From positions 23,880 to 87,879 of the forward strand of contig CAMLQY010000007.1 in the NCBI GenBank assembly GCA_946482365.1: a DNA stretch of 64,000 bases, given 5' to 3'. The number at the start of each line of letters is the position of its first letter. The stretch's first letter is position 1. Of this stretch, positions 34,384 to 48,421 are shown in pieces. A program made the translations under genes and the position numbers. The stretch comes from an uncultured Actinomycetes bacterium (GTDB lineage: Bacteria; Actinomycetota; Thermoleophilia; Solirubrobacterales; 70-9). The notes below the pieces were generated by a model. It made no database searches and was not told the origin of the DNA. It was given only the letters and a program-made list of their open reading frames with translations.

Positions 34384-34941
34384 ATGGCAAGACGTTCGCT
34401 GAAGCCACAGCTGAATCAGATCCGCGCCTGGGTCCGCCAGGGGCGGACCGACGCCTGGATCGCCCACCAGCTCGAAGTCAGCGCCTCGGAGCTGCGCGAG
34501 TTCCGCAAACAGCACGGCTTCACGCCCGATGAGGAGGATTCCGCCGCGGGCGAGATCGACCTGCGCGACGAGATCGAGGCCGAGATCGAGGCCGCGGCCG
34601 CCGAGGAACCCGAAGAGGAGGACGAGCCCGAGCCCGAAGCCGACGAGGATGGCGAGGAGAGCGAGCGCTCCGGGGAAGGCGGCGACAGGCCGAAACGCAG
34701 GCGCCGCCGGGGCCGCCGCGGAGGCCGCGGGCGACGCAAAGACCTCGAGGCAAGCTTCGACCACGGCGAGACCGACGGCTACGGCCTCTGGCTCGACCCG
34801 GCGGTCAAGGACAACCCGGTGTATGCCGAGCATTGGGCCGGCAAGCGGGAGGTCACTGTGCGGATCGACGCCGACCAGATCGTGATCCGGCGTGCGGGCG
34901 AGCCTGCTGACGCGGGCGACTCCGGCGACTCGGACGACTGA
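34384..34941 (+). CDS. Protein with HTH-like N-terminus and acidic/basic low-complexity middle
   Basis: The 185-aa protein is not one I can name. Residues 1-45 (LKPQLNQIRAWVRQGRTDAWIAHQLEVSASELREFRKQHG) look like a helix-turn-helix. They are followed by about 50 residues rich in Glu and Asp, a Arg/Gly patch PKRRRRRGRRGGRGRR, and a compact C-terminal block (YGLWLDPAVKDNPVYAEHW, VTVRIDADQIVIRR). It could bind nucleic acid, perhaps together with RNA-binding partners, but no role is evident. Confidence 0.6.
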   Translation: MARRSLKPQLNQIRAWVRQGRTDAWIAHQLEVSASELREFRKQHGFTPDEEDSAAGEIDLRDEIEAEIEAAAAEEPEEEDEPEPEADEDGEESERSGEGGDRPKRRRRRGRRGGRGRRKDLEASFDHGETDGYGLWLDPAVKDNPVYAEHWAGKREVTVRIDADQIVIRRAGEPADAGDSGDSDD

Positions 34942-34971
34942 GGTCAAAAGCTCCGCGAACCGGCACGGCCC

Positions 34972-35055
34972 GCGGGTCCTGTCGCTGCAGGGGACCCACC
35001 GCCCCTTCCGGTCGCTAAAGCGTCCTCAGGGGCGGTCCCCCCTACAGCGCCACCC
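34972..35055 (-). repeat. Repeat family 2, copy 1
   Basis: In reverse orientation this 84-nt block matches the copies at 36919 and 60384 except for about four changes, sharing the core GGACCGCCCCTGAGGACGCT. It contains an imperfect inverted repeat (ACCGCCCC/GGGGCGGT). It lies between convergent genes, 30 nt after the upstream stop. Confidence 0.85.
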
Positions 35056-35079
35056 GCGGGAGGAGCGGTAATTGGAGAT

Positions 35080-37263
35080 CTACTGAGTCGGGGGGGTGTC
35101 GGGGATTCGGTGCAACGGGGCGTTGGCTGGGCCGCACGCCTCGGGGTCGAGCTTGCCGTTCAGTTTCCAGACGGTGACCATGCCGCTTCGTTGGATGGGA
35201 ATTGCTGCCTTTTCTCCGCGGAGCCAGCGGGACTCGGGGGAGGGGATTGGGTCGTCGGGGTGGAGGAAGTTGAGGAAGGGGGTGGTGACCAGGTAGTCGA
35301 GGTCGGCTTCGTCGACGGCGGTACGGAAGGCGGCGCAGGTGGGGATCGCGTTGAAGGCGGCGTGAGGGCCCTTTTCGCCCAGGTAGACGACGCGGTTGGA
35401 GAGGTCGGTGCCGTAGAAGCCGTACTGGAGGAAGCCGGCGGTGGTGCCGGCGAGGCCGATGCGGGCGTCCTCGAGGTCGCGCGAGCGCTGGTAGGCGGCG
35501 TCGAGGCCCAGGCCGGGGATGTCGGAGCCGGCGGCGAAGCGGTCGCGGAGGTAGTCGCGCTGGATCGGGTAGCCGATCGCCGCGACGAGCAATGCGAGAA
35601 CGGCAAAACCGCCGACGACGACACCTCGGCTGGCGCCCCGCCCCCGCACGAAAAGCAGCGCGGCAGGGACGACGACTACCAGGAATGCCAGCGCGAGGCC
35701 GAAGACGCGGGCTGGGTCGCGGAGGACGGCGTCGGCGCGGTTGGTGATGACCAGGACGGCGAGCAGGGCGCCGAGCAGGGTCCATTCGCGCCAGCCGTCG
35801 AGGCATTTGAAGCCGAGAGGGAGCAGGGTCAGGCCGAGGAGGAGGGCCGGGACCGCGTAGCGGATGTTGATGCCGAAGCCGGTGGGAGCGCCCTCGGCGC
35901 CGGCGGCGCTGAGAGGGGTGAAGAGATAGGCGAGCGTGCCGAAGAGGGCCACGGCGCCCATCCAGCGGAGGACAGGCTCGCGGTCACGCAACAGGACGAG
36001 CAGGGCCCCTGCGACAGCTCCGGCGATCACCAACGGCCAGAGCGTTCCAAAAGCCTGATCCAGGCCCGGCCCGAAGTACTCCCGCCATACGCTTGTGTCA
36101 GTCGCGTAGTGGACGATGCTGAAGTCCGGCCGGCCCTCCTGCAGCCGCTCGGGATGCGGCAGCGAAATAGGCCCGATGCTCGTCGCCTGCGGCAGCGGGT
36201 TGCCGGCGACGATCAGGTTGCGCAGGTACCAGTAACCGCCTCCGAGACAGGCAGGGATCAGCCACCATCCCGCAGCGGCCCAGCGCTTTCCCGCTGGGGC
36301 CAACACGAGCACTGAAAGCGTCAGCGCTGCAGCCACAGCTACAGCAGTCGACTTCGTGCCCACCGCGAGCCCGGTTGCCAATCCAGCGGCAGCGATGGCC
36401 CATCCCCCACGCCACCCGCGCGAGTCGCGTATCGCGTTGACGAGGATCGCGGCGGCGGCAAGCAAGAGAGCGGCAGCGACGAGGTCATTCTTGGCAGCCC
36501 CTGGCTCCCTCACCACGAGCGTGTGGCACTCGAGGACTACGGCAGCTGCGACGACAGTGAGGTGGCCCCGCCCGTAGGGCCGACCGATGCACCAAGCTGC
36601 GAGGAACGCGATTCCAAGGAAGCTGAAGTTCAAGAAGAGCGACAGCGTGTCTCGCTCTGTCAGCAGAATCCCAATCGCATGCAGAAGCTCAGAGTTCTGC
36701 GGATAGAGCCAGTTGGTGAAGACCGTCTCGGTGTAGTGCAGCCCGGTGACCGAGTGGCTCTTCGCCATCTCCACGGCGAAGGGCATGTGGTACCAGAGCG
36801 AGTCGAAGTTGAAGATGCCCCTGTCCAGGGCATCCTTGGTAGTCAGCCCCCAATGGGTCACCACCAGGGCAATCACCCCGACTGTGATGACCCACGGCAA
36901 CCAAGCCGCCCCTCCGGCGGGTGGCGTCGTAGGGGGGACCGCCCCTGAGGACGCTTTAGCGACCGGAAGGGGCGGTGGGTCCCCTGCGGCGACAGGACCC
37001 GCCGGCCGGAGCCTCCAAGCCAGCCCTGCCAGTAGAGCAGATGAGCCAATGAGGGCCCACGCGTAGAGGAGACCGACCGTGCCGAGGATCTCGCCGATCC
37101 AGACCAGAAGGGCGACCGCGACTACAGCCTCGACCAGCCGGGCAGGCGCCCCGTCCCAAGCCGGGAGCAGGCGCTGCCGCAACCGGTATGCCGTGAACCC
37201 CAGCGACAGTCCCACCGCCGCCAGACAGAGGACCCCGACGACGTAAGTACCGGCGCTAACCAC
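35080..37263 (-). CDS. Large polytopic membrane protein, GT-C glycosyltransferase-like
   Basis: This 727-aa protein has about 14-16 membrane helices. A long first loop contains KDALDRGIFNFDSLWYHMPFAVEMAKSH, an acidic/aromatic pattern like the DxD/ExD loop of GT-C glycosyltransferases, and the C-terminal soluble part (about 600-727) includes GFYGTDLSNRVVYLG. It would use polyprenyl-linked sugars outside the membrane. Family assignment is tentative. An 85-bp copy of repeat family 2 (36919-37003) is in frame within residues 87-115, encoding a Pro/Ala/Gly-rich linker between helices 3 and 4. DivIC and enolase are upstream on the same strand. Confidence 0.7.
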   Translation of the reverse strand: MVSAGTYVVGVLCLAAVGLSLGFTAYRLRQRLLPAWDGAPARLVEAVVAVALLVWIGEILGTVGLLYAWALIGSSALLAGLAWRLRPAGPVAAGDPPPLPVAKASSGAVPPTTPPAGGAAWLPWVITVGVIALVVTHWGLTTKDALDRGIFNFDSLWYHMPFAVEMAKSHSVTGLHYTETVFTNWLYPQNSELLHAIGILLTERDTLSLFLNFSFLGIAFLAAWCIGRPYGRGHLTVVAAAVVLECHTLVVREPGAAKNDLVAAALLLAAAAILVNAIRDSRGWRGGWAIAAAGLATGLAVGTKSTAVAVAAALTLSVLVLAPAGKRWAAAGWWLIPACLGGGYWYLRNLIVAGNPLPQATSIGPISLPHPERLQEGRPDFSIVHYATDTSVWREYFGPGLDQAFGTLWPLVIAGAVAGALLVLLRDREPVLRWMGAVALFGTLAYLFTPLSAAGAEGAPTGFGINIRYAVPALLLGLTLLPLGFKCLDGWREWTLLGALLAVLVITNRADAVLRDPARVFGLALAFLVVVVPAALLFVRGRGASRGVVVGGFAVLALLVAAIGYPIQRDYLRDRFAAGSDIPGLGLDAAYQRSRDLEDARIGLAGTTAGFLQYGFYGTDLSNRVVYLGEKGPHAAFNAIPTCAAFRTAVDEADLDYLVTTPFLNFLHPDDPIPSPESRWLRGEKAAIPIQRSGMVTVWKLNGKLDPEACGPANAPLHRIPDTPPTQ
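36919..37003 (+). repeat. Repeat family 2, copy 2 (inside a coding sequence)
   Basis: An 85-nt block differing from the intergenic copy at 60384 by one base. It lies wholly within the GT-C-like gene, read on the other strand without stop codons, and encodes the linker AAGDPPPLPVAKASSGAVPP. Confidence 0.92.
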
Positions 37264-37275
37264 CCGCCACCTCTG

Positions 37276-37322
37276 TTCCGGTGCGCTTTATCCCCGTATA
37301 GAGGGGAAAAGGCGCACTGGAA
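37276..37322. repeat. Palindromic repeat family 1, copy B
   Basis: A 47-nt imperfect hairpin, TTCCGGTGCGCTTTATCCCC then loop GTATAGA, with 17 of 20 arm positions paired. It lies between the divIC-like gene and the GT-C-like gene, both on the minus strand, so it could attenuate read-through. Confidence 0.88.
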
Positions 37323-37347
37323 GAGCTTGGCATGCGCCGGGTTGGCG

Positions 37348-37710
37348 CTAGAGGCCGTGGACGACGATCGGGGTCTCGCCGGGGGCGACCATGCCCTGGG
37401 CGCGTGCCTTGCCGTTGAGGTAGATCGGGTCGTCGGCGTGCTGGACCTGCCAGTGGAGGCGCGTGTTTTCGTCCTGCACCTCGTGCAGCTTGGCTTTGGC
37501 GGCCGTCGTCGCCGTGTAGGTCTTGACGAAGTCGATCACCGGGTTGAGGTAGGAGTAGAGGACGGCCGCGAGGACCAGGGTCAGCGCGACCCGCCCGACC
37601 CGGTCCCAGTGGACGCGACTCGCCCCGCGCCGCGCCGCAGGACGGCGAGCGGCGGGGCGGCGCCTGGGCGCCGCGGCGGGCCTTCTCCTCGCCTGCGCGC
37701 GCGCTGCCAT
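37348..37710 (-). CDS. Septum formation initiator family protein (DivIC/FtsB-like)
   Basis: The 120-aa protein has a 33-residue Arg/Ala/Pro-rich cytoplasmic start, a single membrane helix (about 40-58, GRVALTLVLAAVLYSYLNP) and a coiled-coil part (KAKLHEVQDENTRLHWQVQHADDP) followed by YLNGKARAQGMVAPGETPIVV. That order is typical of FtsB/DivIC, bitopic proteins of the FtsQLB division complex. Location just downstream of eno is the common arrangement in actinobacteria and many other bacteria, which supports the call. Confidence 0.88.
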   Translation of the reverse strand: MAARAQARRRPAAAPRRRPAARRPAARRGASRVHWDRVGRVALTLVLAAVLYSYLNPVIDFVKTYTATTAAKAKLHEVQDENTRLHWQVQHADDPIYLNGKARAQGMVAPGETPIVVHGL

Positions 37711-37757
37711 GCCCGCTGCTACGCGGTCGGGGCCCGCATTCCTTCATCGGATTCCGC

Positions 37758-40392
<2,635 letters not shown>

Positions 40393-40401
40393 CGAGCGCG
40401 C

Positions 40402-40407
40402 AGCATA
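40402..40407 (-). promoter_or_regulatory. -10-like TATGCT before the foldase gene
   Basis: On the minus strand TATGCT is followed by nine bases and the GTG at 40392. No Shine-Dalgarno stands between, which fits a leaderless mRNA. Confidence 0.4.
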
Positions 40408-40438
40408 GATCAAATGCCAGAGGCCAAGCGCCGTCGCT

Positions 40439-43849
<3,411 letters not shown>

Positions 43850-43889
43850 AATCGCAGCCGGTCTGAAGCTGAGGAGCACCCCCACTGGA

Positions 43890-44798
43890 TTGATCGTCGA
43901 GGACCCTGCGCGCGAGCGCTGGGTCTCGCTGCCGCCTGAGCTCGACATGCTGACGGTGCTCGGCGGCGGTGCCGAGGCACGGGCCGAGGTTCGACGCCTG
44001 ATCGAAGCCGGCAACGCAAGCGCCGCCGACCCGGCCACGGCCGGGCTCCCATTCCAGCCCCGCTCCCTGCGCGCCTTCAGCCTCTGGCCATCGCACTACG
44101 AGGGCTCGGCGCGGATGCTGGTCAAGCGCTTCTTCCCGGCCCCGGTGCAGCGCGCGGCGGCGGCCTACGAGCGCCTCACGCGCCGGACCTTCCCGCCCTT
44201 CAAGCCCAACAAGCGCTTCTACGAGGTCCCCGCCTTCTACGTCGGCAACCACGCCGCGATGCTGGCCGACGGCGAGGAGATGCCCTGGCCTGCGCACACG
44301 AAGTACCTCGACTTCGAGCTGGAGCTCGCCTTCGTGCTCGCCCGCCCGCTCGCGGACCCGAGTCCGGAGGAGGCGCGCGAGGCGATCGGGGGCTGGCTCG
44401 TGCTCAACGACTGGAGCGCCCGCGAGGTGCAGGCGGAGGAGGCCCGCCAGGGCATGTTCGGCCCGGCGGTGAAGTCGAAGACCTTCGCCAACTCGCTCGG
44501 GTGCGACGTGCTCAGCGCCGAGGAGATGCCCGACTGGACCGCCGTCCGCGGCCGGGTGCGCGTCGACGGCGAGGTCTGGTGCGAAGGCGGCACCGCCGGG
44601 CCGGCCCACGACGTCGGCGAGATGCTCGCCTACGCCGCGGCCGGCGAGCGGCTGGAGCCCGGCGACGTGATCTCGACCGGGACGATGCCAGGCTGCTGCG
44701 GGCTCGAGCTCGACCGCTGGATCGAGCCGGGGCAGACGGTCGAACTGGAGATAGACGGCATCGGCACGCTCTCGAACCGGATCGGCGCCCGGCGATGA
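43890..44798 (+). CDS. Fumarylacetoacetate hydrolase (FAH) family protein
   Basis: The 302-aa protein is read from TTG 43890, with AGGAG about 12 bases upstream. The FAH fold is shown by KYLDFELELAFVLARPL (Glu metal ligands), LNDWSAREVQ, GPAVKSKTFANSLG and ISTGTMPGCCGLE. FAH enzymes break C-C bonds or decarboxylate in the breakdown of aromatic compounds; many family members have other hydratase roles. An N-terminal helical region of about 95 residues precedes the core. It starts a three-gene operon whose members overlap by four bases each. Substrate unknown. Confidence 0.85.
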   Translation: MIVEDPARERWVSLPPELDMLTVLGGGAEARAEVRRLIEAGNASAADPATAGLPFQPRSLRAFSLWPSHYEGSARMLVKRFFPAPVQRAAAAYERLTRRTFPPFKPNKRFYEVPAFYVGNHAAMLADGEEMPWPAHTKYLDFELELAFVLARPLADPSPEEAREAIGGWLVLNDWSAREVQAEEARQGMFGPAVKSKTFANSLGCDVLSAEEMPDWTAVRGRVRVDGEVWCEGGTAGPAHDVGEMLAYAAAGERLEPGDVISTGTMPGCCGLELDRWIEPGQTVELEIDGIGTLSNRIGARR

Positions 44799-45313
44799 GG
44801 AAGCTGCTCGCAGCCGGCTCGGCGCTGGGCCTGCTCGCCCACAACGCCTTCGAGACCAGGGCCGGGGTCGGGCTGGTCTTCGAGCCCTTCATCGGACGCC
44901 GCGGGGCGTACGCCCTCTGGGGCGGTTACTTCCCGCTGATGCTCTCCGCCGCCCTGCGCGAGGGCGAGTGGGCGCGACGGCTGACCGCCTTCAGCGCCGG
45001 GATCGGGGTCGCGGGCGTCGCGGTCCACTTCAAGGCCTGGCCCTGGTCGCTGCACGGCGGGGTGCCGATGCTCGACGAAGCCGAGGGCCTGGGCGAGGAC
45101 CAGCTGCCGGCCTACAACGCGGTGCTCTGGTTCTGGCTCCTCTGCAGCGCCCTCAGCCTGCCCGCGGCGAACCGGCCCGGGTCGCGGCGCTTCGCGATCT
45201 TTGGCCTGCTCAACTTCCCCGTCCTGCTCGCCTCGGCCCGCCATCACTTCGAGTGGGCGCGGGAGCAGGCCGAGCGCGAACCTGAGCGCTGGAGCCCGGC
45301 GCTGCGCGAATGA
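44795..45313 (+). CDS. Four-helix membrane protein of unknown function
   Basis: I do not recognise the family of this 172-aa protein. It starts at ATG 44795, overlapping the FAH stop as ATGA. Four or five hydrophobic helices are seen (LLAAGSALGLLAH, AYALWGGYFPLMLSAAL, LTAFSAGIGVAGVAVHF, LPAYNAVLWFWLLCSALSL, FAIFGLLNFPVLLASA), with a conserved-looking HNAFE near residue 18 and HHFEW near the end. The operon places it between a FAH hydrolase and a polysaccharide deacetylase, which does not define a role. Confidence 0.7.
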   Translation: MRKLLAAGSALGLLAHNAFETRAGVGLVFEPFIGRRGAYALWGGYFPLMLSAALREGEWARRLTAFSAGIGVAGVAVHFKAWPWSLHGGVPMLDEAEGLGEDQLPAYNAVLWFWLLCSALSLPAANRPGSRRFAIFGLLNFPVLLASARHHFEWAREQAEREPERWSPALRE

Positions 45314-46137
45314 CCGCCGAGCGGGGGGTGCTCTCGCTCACCTTCGACAACCTCGGCGAGGCGGCGGAGCTGGAGATGGGGGCGCTGCCGGCGGACGCGG
45401 CGCTGGGGGAACACTCAACGGCGACCGAGACGGTGCCGTCGCTGCTCGACCGGCTCGCGGAACGGGAGCTCTCGGCGACCTTCTTCGTCGAGGGGCTCAA
45501 CGCCGAGCTCTACCCGGACCTGCTGCGGGAGATCTCGGCACGCGGTCACGAGGTCGCCTACCACGCCTGGCGCCACGAGCAGTGGGACGAGTTGAGCAGC
45601 GCCGGGCAGGGAGAGAACCTGGCCCGAGGCGTTGCCGCCTTCGAGCGGATCGGGCTCGGGATCTCCGGCCTGCGCCCGCCCGGCGGCCGGCTCGGCCCCG
45701 GCGGGCTGGACGTCCTGCGCCAGGCGGGCCTGCGCTACTGCTCCCCCGCCGGGGCCGGGGCCGGCGAGGACGGCGGCGTCGCCCTGCTGCCGTTCCAGTG
45801 GCGCCACCTCGACGCCAGCTGCGTGCTGCCGCCGCTCGCGAGCGCCCGGGAGCAGATGACCGGCTCCCCGGACCCGGTGGAGCCCGCCGACTTCCTGGCC
45901 TCGCTGCTGCGGGCCATCGACGACCTGGTGAGCGGCGGCGGCTACCTGGCGATCGTCCTCCACCCCTTCATGCTCGCCTGGCTCGGCGACGAGCACCTGG
46001 CCGTGTTGCTCGACCGGCTCGCGGCAAGCCAGGACCAGCTTCGGATCGCCCGCTGCGACGAGGTCGCCGACCACGTCCTCGCACACCCCGATCAGTTCGC
46101 TGACGGCACCACGCTGGACGCGACGACCTGGGCCTAA
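45310..46137 (+). CDS. Polysaccharide deacetylase (NodB) family protein
   Basis: The 275-aa protein overlaps the previous gene as ATGA. It has the NodB motifs: TFDN near residue 12 (usual TFDD, second Asp replaced by Asn), the metal-binding H-x3-H as HAWRHEQW near 92 and RPPGG (catalytic Arg loop) near 122, with ILHPFM as the final motif. Members remove N- or O-acetyl groups from chitin-like sugars or peptidoglycan, or act on amides. No signal peptide is seen, so a cytoplasmic role on small substrates is possible. Change of the second Asp may alter metal use. Confidence 0.8.
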   Translation: MTAERGVLSLTFDNLGEAAELEMGALPADAALGEHSTATETVPSLLDRLAERELSATFFVEGLNAELYPDLLREISARGHEVAYHAWRHEQWDELSSAGQGENLARGVAAFERIGLGISGLRPPGGRLGPGGLDVLRQAGLRYCSPAGAGAGEDGGVALLPFQWRHLDASCVLPPLASAREQMTGSPDPVEPADFLASLLRAIDDLVSGGGYLAIVLHPFMLAWLGDEHLAVLLDRLAASQDQLRIARCDEVADHVLAHPDQFADGTTLDATTWA

Positions 46138-46149
46138 AAGGCCTATCCC

Positions 46150-46494
46150 TCACCCGGAGCGTGCGGCGCGAACCAGCGCAGCGCCCAGCCTGACCCAGAG
46201 CGGGTAGAGCAGGAAGAGCAAGAGAGCTCCCGCGTGCTGTGCCGGAGCGATCCGCCGCTCGTCGACGCGGGCGAGCCCGGAGGTCAGCATGAACTCCCGG
46301 CCCGAGCGCGAGCCGAAGGGGCGCCAGAGGAGGCCGAGCCCCGGGAGGTTGGCGTAGAGCGCCAGCGAGAAGAGCACGAAGAGGGCGACGACCCCGCCGC
46401 GCAGGCGCCTCGCGGCGGCCTCGTCCTCGCCGGCGACGGCCTCGATCGCCGCGCCCGAGGCGACCAGCAGCGGTGGATCGATCACGAAGCTCAT
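46150..46494 (-). CDS. Small membrane protein of unknown function
   Basis: A 114-aa protein with two clear membrane helices (GGVVALFVLFSLALYANLPGLGLL and AGALLLFLLYPLWVRLGAALV) joined by a polar loop with SRSGREFMLTSGLARVDERRI. I do not recognise it. It is divergent from the GMC oxidoreductase gene, 26 nt away, and convergent with the deacetylase gene. Confidence 0.6.
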   Translation of the reverse strand: MSFVIDPPLLVASGAAIEAVAGEDEAAARRLRGGVVALFVLFSLALYANLPGLGLLWRPFGSRSGREFMLTSGLARVDERRIAPAQHAGALLLFLLYPLWVRLGAALVRAARSG

Positions 46495-46520
46495 TTCGGT
46501 AACAACCTAGTATCCCCGCC

Positions 46521-48356
46521 ATGTCCGCGCTGGGAGACGTGGCGGCGGCGATCCTGCCGCCAGAGGCCGGGGGACCCGATCCCGAGCGGGTGGCGAGCGT
46601 CGCCCGGCGGATGATCGACCGGATGCCCGCCGTCTCGCAGGCGGGGCTGGCCGCGGCGCTGCTCGGCCTCGAGGCCTTCTCCGTCGCGCGCACCGGCCGC
46701 CGGCTCGGCGCCGGCTCGCCCCAGCGGCGCGAAGCGCTGCTGGCCGATTTCGCCAGGCTCGGCGGGCGCCCCGCCCTCGACACGGTCAAGTCGATCGTCA
46801 TGCTCGCCCACGGCGCCGACGCCTTCGCGGAGGAGATCGCCGCGGTCGGCTCGCGCCATGAGCCCTCGCGGCCCGACGGCGCGATGAACCTCACCCCCGC
46901 GAGCGAGTGGCCCGCGACGAGCAGCTGCGACGCGGTGGTGATCGGCTCCGGTGCCGGCGGCGCCTTCGCCGCCCGGGAGCTGGCCCGGGCCGGGTTCGAC
47001 ACCGTGATCGTCGAGGAAGGCGAGCGCTGGACCGTGGACCGGATCCGCAACTCCCACCCGCTCGACCGCTTCGCCTCGATCTACCGCGACGCCGGAACGA
47101 CGATGGCGTTCGGCAACCCGCCGATCGCCCTGCCCCTGGGACGCGCGGTCGGCGGCACCACCGTGATCAACTCCGGCACCTGCTACCGCCCCCCCGCGCC
47201 CGTCGCGAGGAGCTGGTTCGAGAAGCACGGCCTGGCCCTCGCCAACCCCGAGCTGCTGGGCCCCAGGGTCGCCGACGTCGAAGCGACGATCGGGGTCGCC
47301 CCGGCGCCGATGGAGGTGCTGGGGCGCAACGGCGAACTCTCGCTCGAGGGCGCTGCGGCGCTTGACTGGAAGAGCGCGCCGCTGCGCCGCAACGCTCCGG
47401 GCTGCCGCGGCGCCTGCCAGTGCGCGATCGGCTGCCCCAACAACGCCAAGGGCGGCGTTCACCTGAACGCGCTGCCGCAGGCGTGCGAGGGCGGCGCGCG
47501 GATCGTCTCGGGGCTGCACGTGACCGAGGTCATGGTCGAGGGCGGGCGGGCCGTGGGCGTGGCCGGGCGGAGGGCCGACGGCAGCGAGGTGAAGATCTCC
47601 GCCCCGCTGGTGGTCGTCGCCGCCGGGGCGATACCGACCCCGCCGCTGCTGCGCCGCAGCGGCCTCGGGGGACACCCGAGGCTGGGCCGGAACCTCTCGA
47701 TCCACCCAGCGACCGGGATCACGGCGAGCTTCGAGGAGGAGGTGGTCGCCTGGGAGGGGGTGATGCAGAGCGTCGGGATCGAAGAGCTGCACGAGCGCGA
47801 GGGGGTCCTGCTCGAGGCGACCTCGACCCCGCCGGGGATGGGCGCGGTCTCCGCCCCCGGCTACGGCACCCACCTGCTGCAGCGCCTCGAGCGCGCCGCC
47901 AACACGGCGACGCTCGGCGCGATGATCGCCGACGCGCCCTCGGGCCGCGTCTTCGGCGCCCGCGCGCCGATCGTCTCCTACCGCCTCGCGAAGGCCGACG
48001 AGCGCCGCCTGGCCACCGCGGTCGGCGCGATGGCGCGGGTGATGCTCGCCGCCGGCGCCAGGGACGTCGAACTCGGCGGCGGAGCGCCCACGGTGCGGGA
48101 CGAGTCGGAGATCGAGGCCGCCGTGGAGCGCCTGAACGTGCGCCGCCTGCGCCTCGCCGCCTTCCACCCGACCGGCACCGCGGCCGCCGGCTCGGACCCC
48201 TCGCGCCACCCGGTCGACCCCGAAGGCCGTCTGCGCGGCGTCGACGGCGTCTGGGTCGCCGACGGCTCGGTCCTCCCCAGCTGCCCCGGGGTAAACCCCC
48301 AGGTCTCGATCATGGCGGTCGCCGCCGGGGTTGGCGAGGCAGCGGCGCGCAGCTAA
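46521..48356 (+). CDS. GMC-family FAD oxidoreductase
   Basis: The 611-aa protein has a helical N-terminal part of about 130 residues that resembles gluconate-dehydrogenase subunit 3, then a GMC core. The FAD loop is VVIGSGAGGAFAARELARAG near 138; GRAVGGTTVINSGTCYR is the second flavin motif; a Cys-rich GCRGACQCAIGCPNNAKGG near 300 is typical of cholesterol-oxidase-like and long-chain-alcohol oxidases; FHPTGTAAAGSDP has the catalytic His, and GVNPQVSIMA closes the fold. It likely oxidises a lipophilic alcohol. It is followed directly by a perfect hairpin. Confidence 0.9.
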   Translation: MSALGDVAAAILPPEAGGPDPERVASVARRMIDRMPAVSQAGLAAALLGLEAFSVARTGRRLGAGSPQRREALLADFARLGGRPALDTVKSIVMLAHGADAFAEEIAAVGSRHEPSRPDGAMNLTPASEWPATSSCDAVVIGSGAGGAFAARELARAGFDTVIVEEGERWTVDRIRNSHPLDRFASIYRDAGTTMAFGNPPIALPLGRAVGGTTVINSGTCYRPPAPVARSWFEKHGLALANPELLGPRVADVEATIGVAPAPMEVLGRNGELSLEGAAALDWKSAPLRRNAPGCRGACQCAIGCPNNAKGGVHLNALPQACEGGARIVSGLHVTEVMVEGGRAVGVAGRRADGSEVKISAPLVVVAAGAIPTPPLLRRSGLGGHPRLGRNLSIHPATGITASFEEEVVAWEGVMQSVGIEELHEREGVLLEATSTPPGMGAVSAPGYGTHLLQRLERAANTATLGAMIADAPSGRVFGARAPIVSYRLAKADERRLATAVGAMARVMLAAGARDVELGGGAPTVRDESEIEAAVERLNVRRLRLAAFHPTGTAAAGSDPSRHPVDPEGRLRGVDGVWVADGSVLPSCPGVNPQVSIMAVAAGVGEAAARS

Positions 48357-48411
48357 CGCCAGGTGCAACGCGTTTGGGGTCTATTCGACCCCAAACGCGT
48401 TGCACCTGGCG
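48357..48411. terminator. Perfect 24-bp hairpin between convergent genes
   Basis: The arms 48357-48380 and 48388-48411 (core CAGGTGCAACGCGTTTGGGG) pair without mismatch around a 7-nt loop CTATTCG. The first base follows the GMC stop codon directly, and the minus-strand beta-helix gene ends 11 nt beyond. Probably a two-way terminator; no T-run. Confidence 0.75.
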
Positions 48412-48421
48412 GGGGGCCGAC

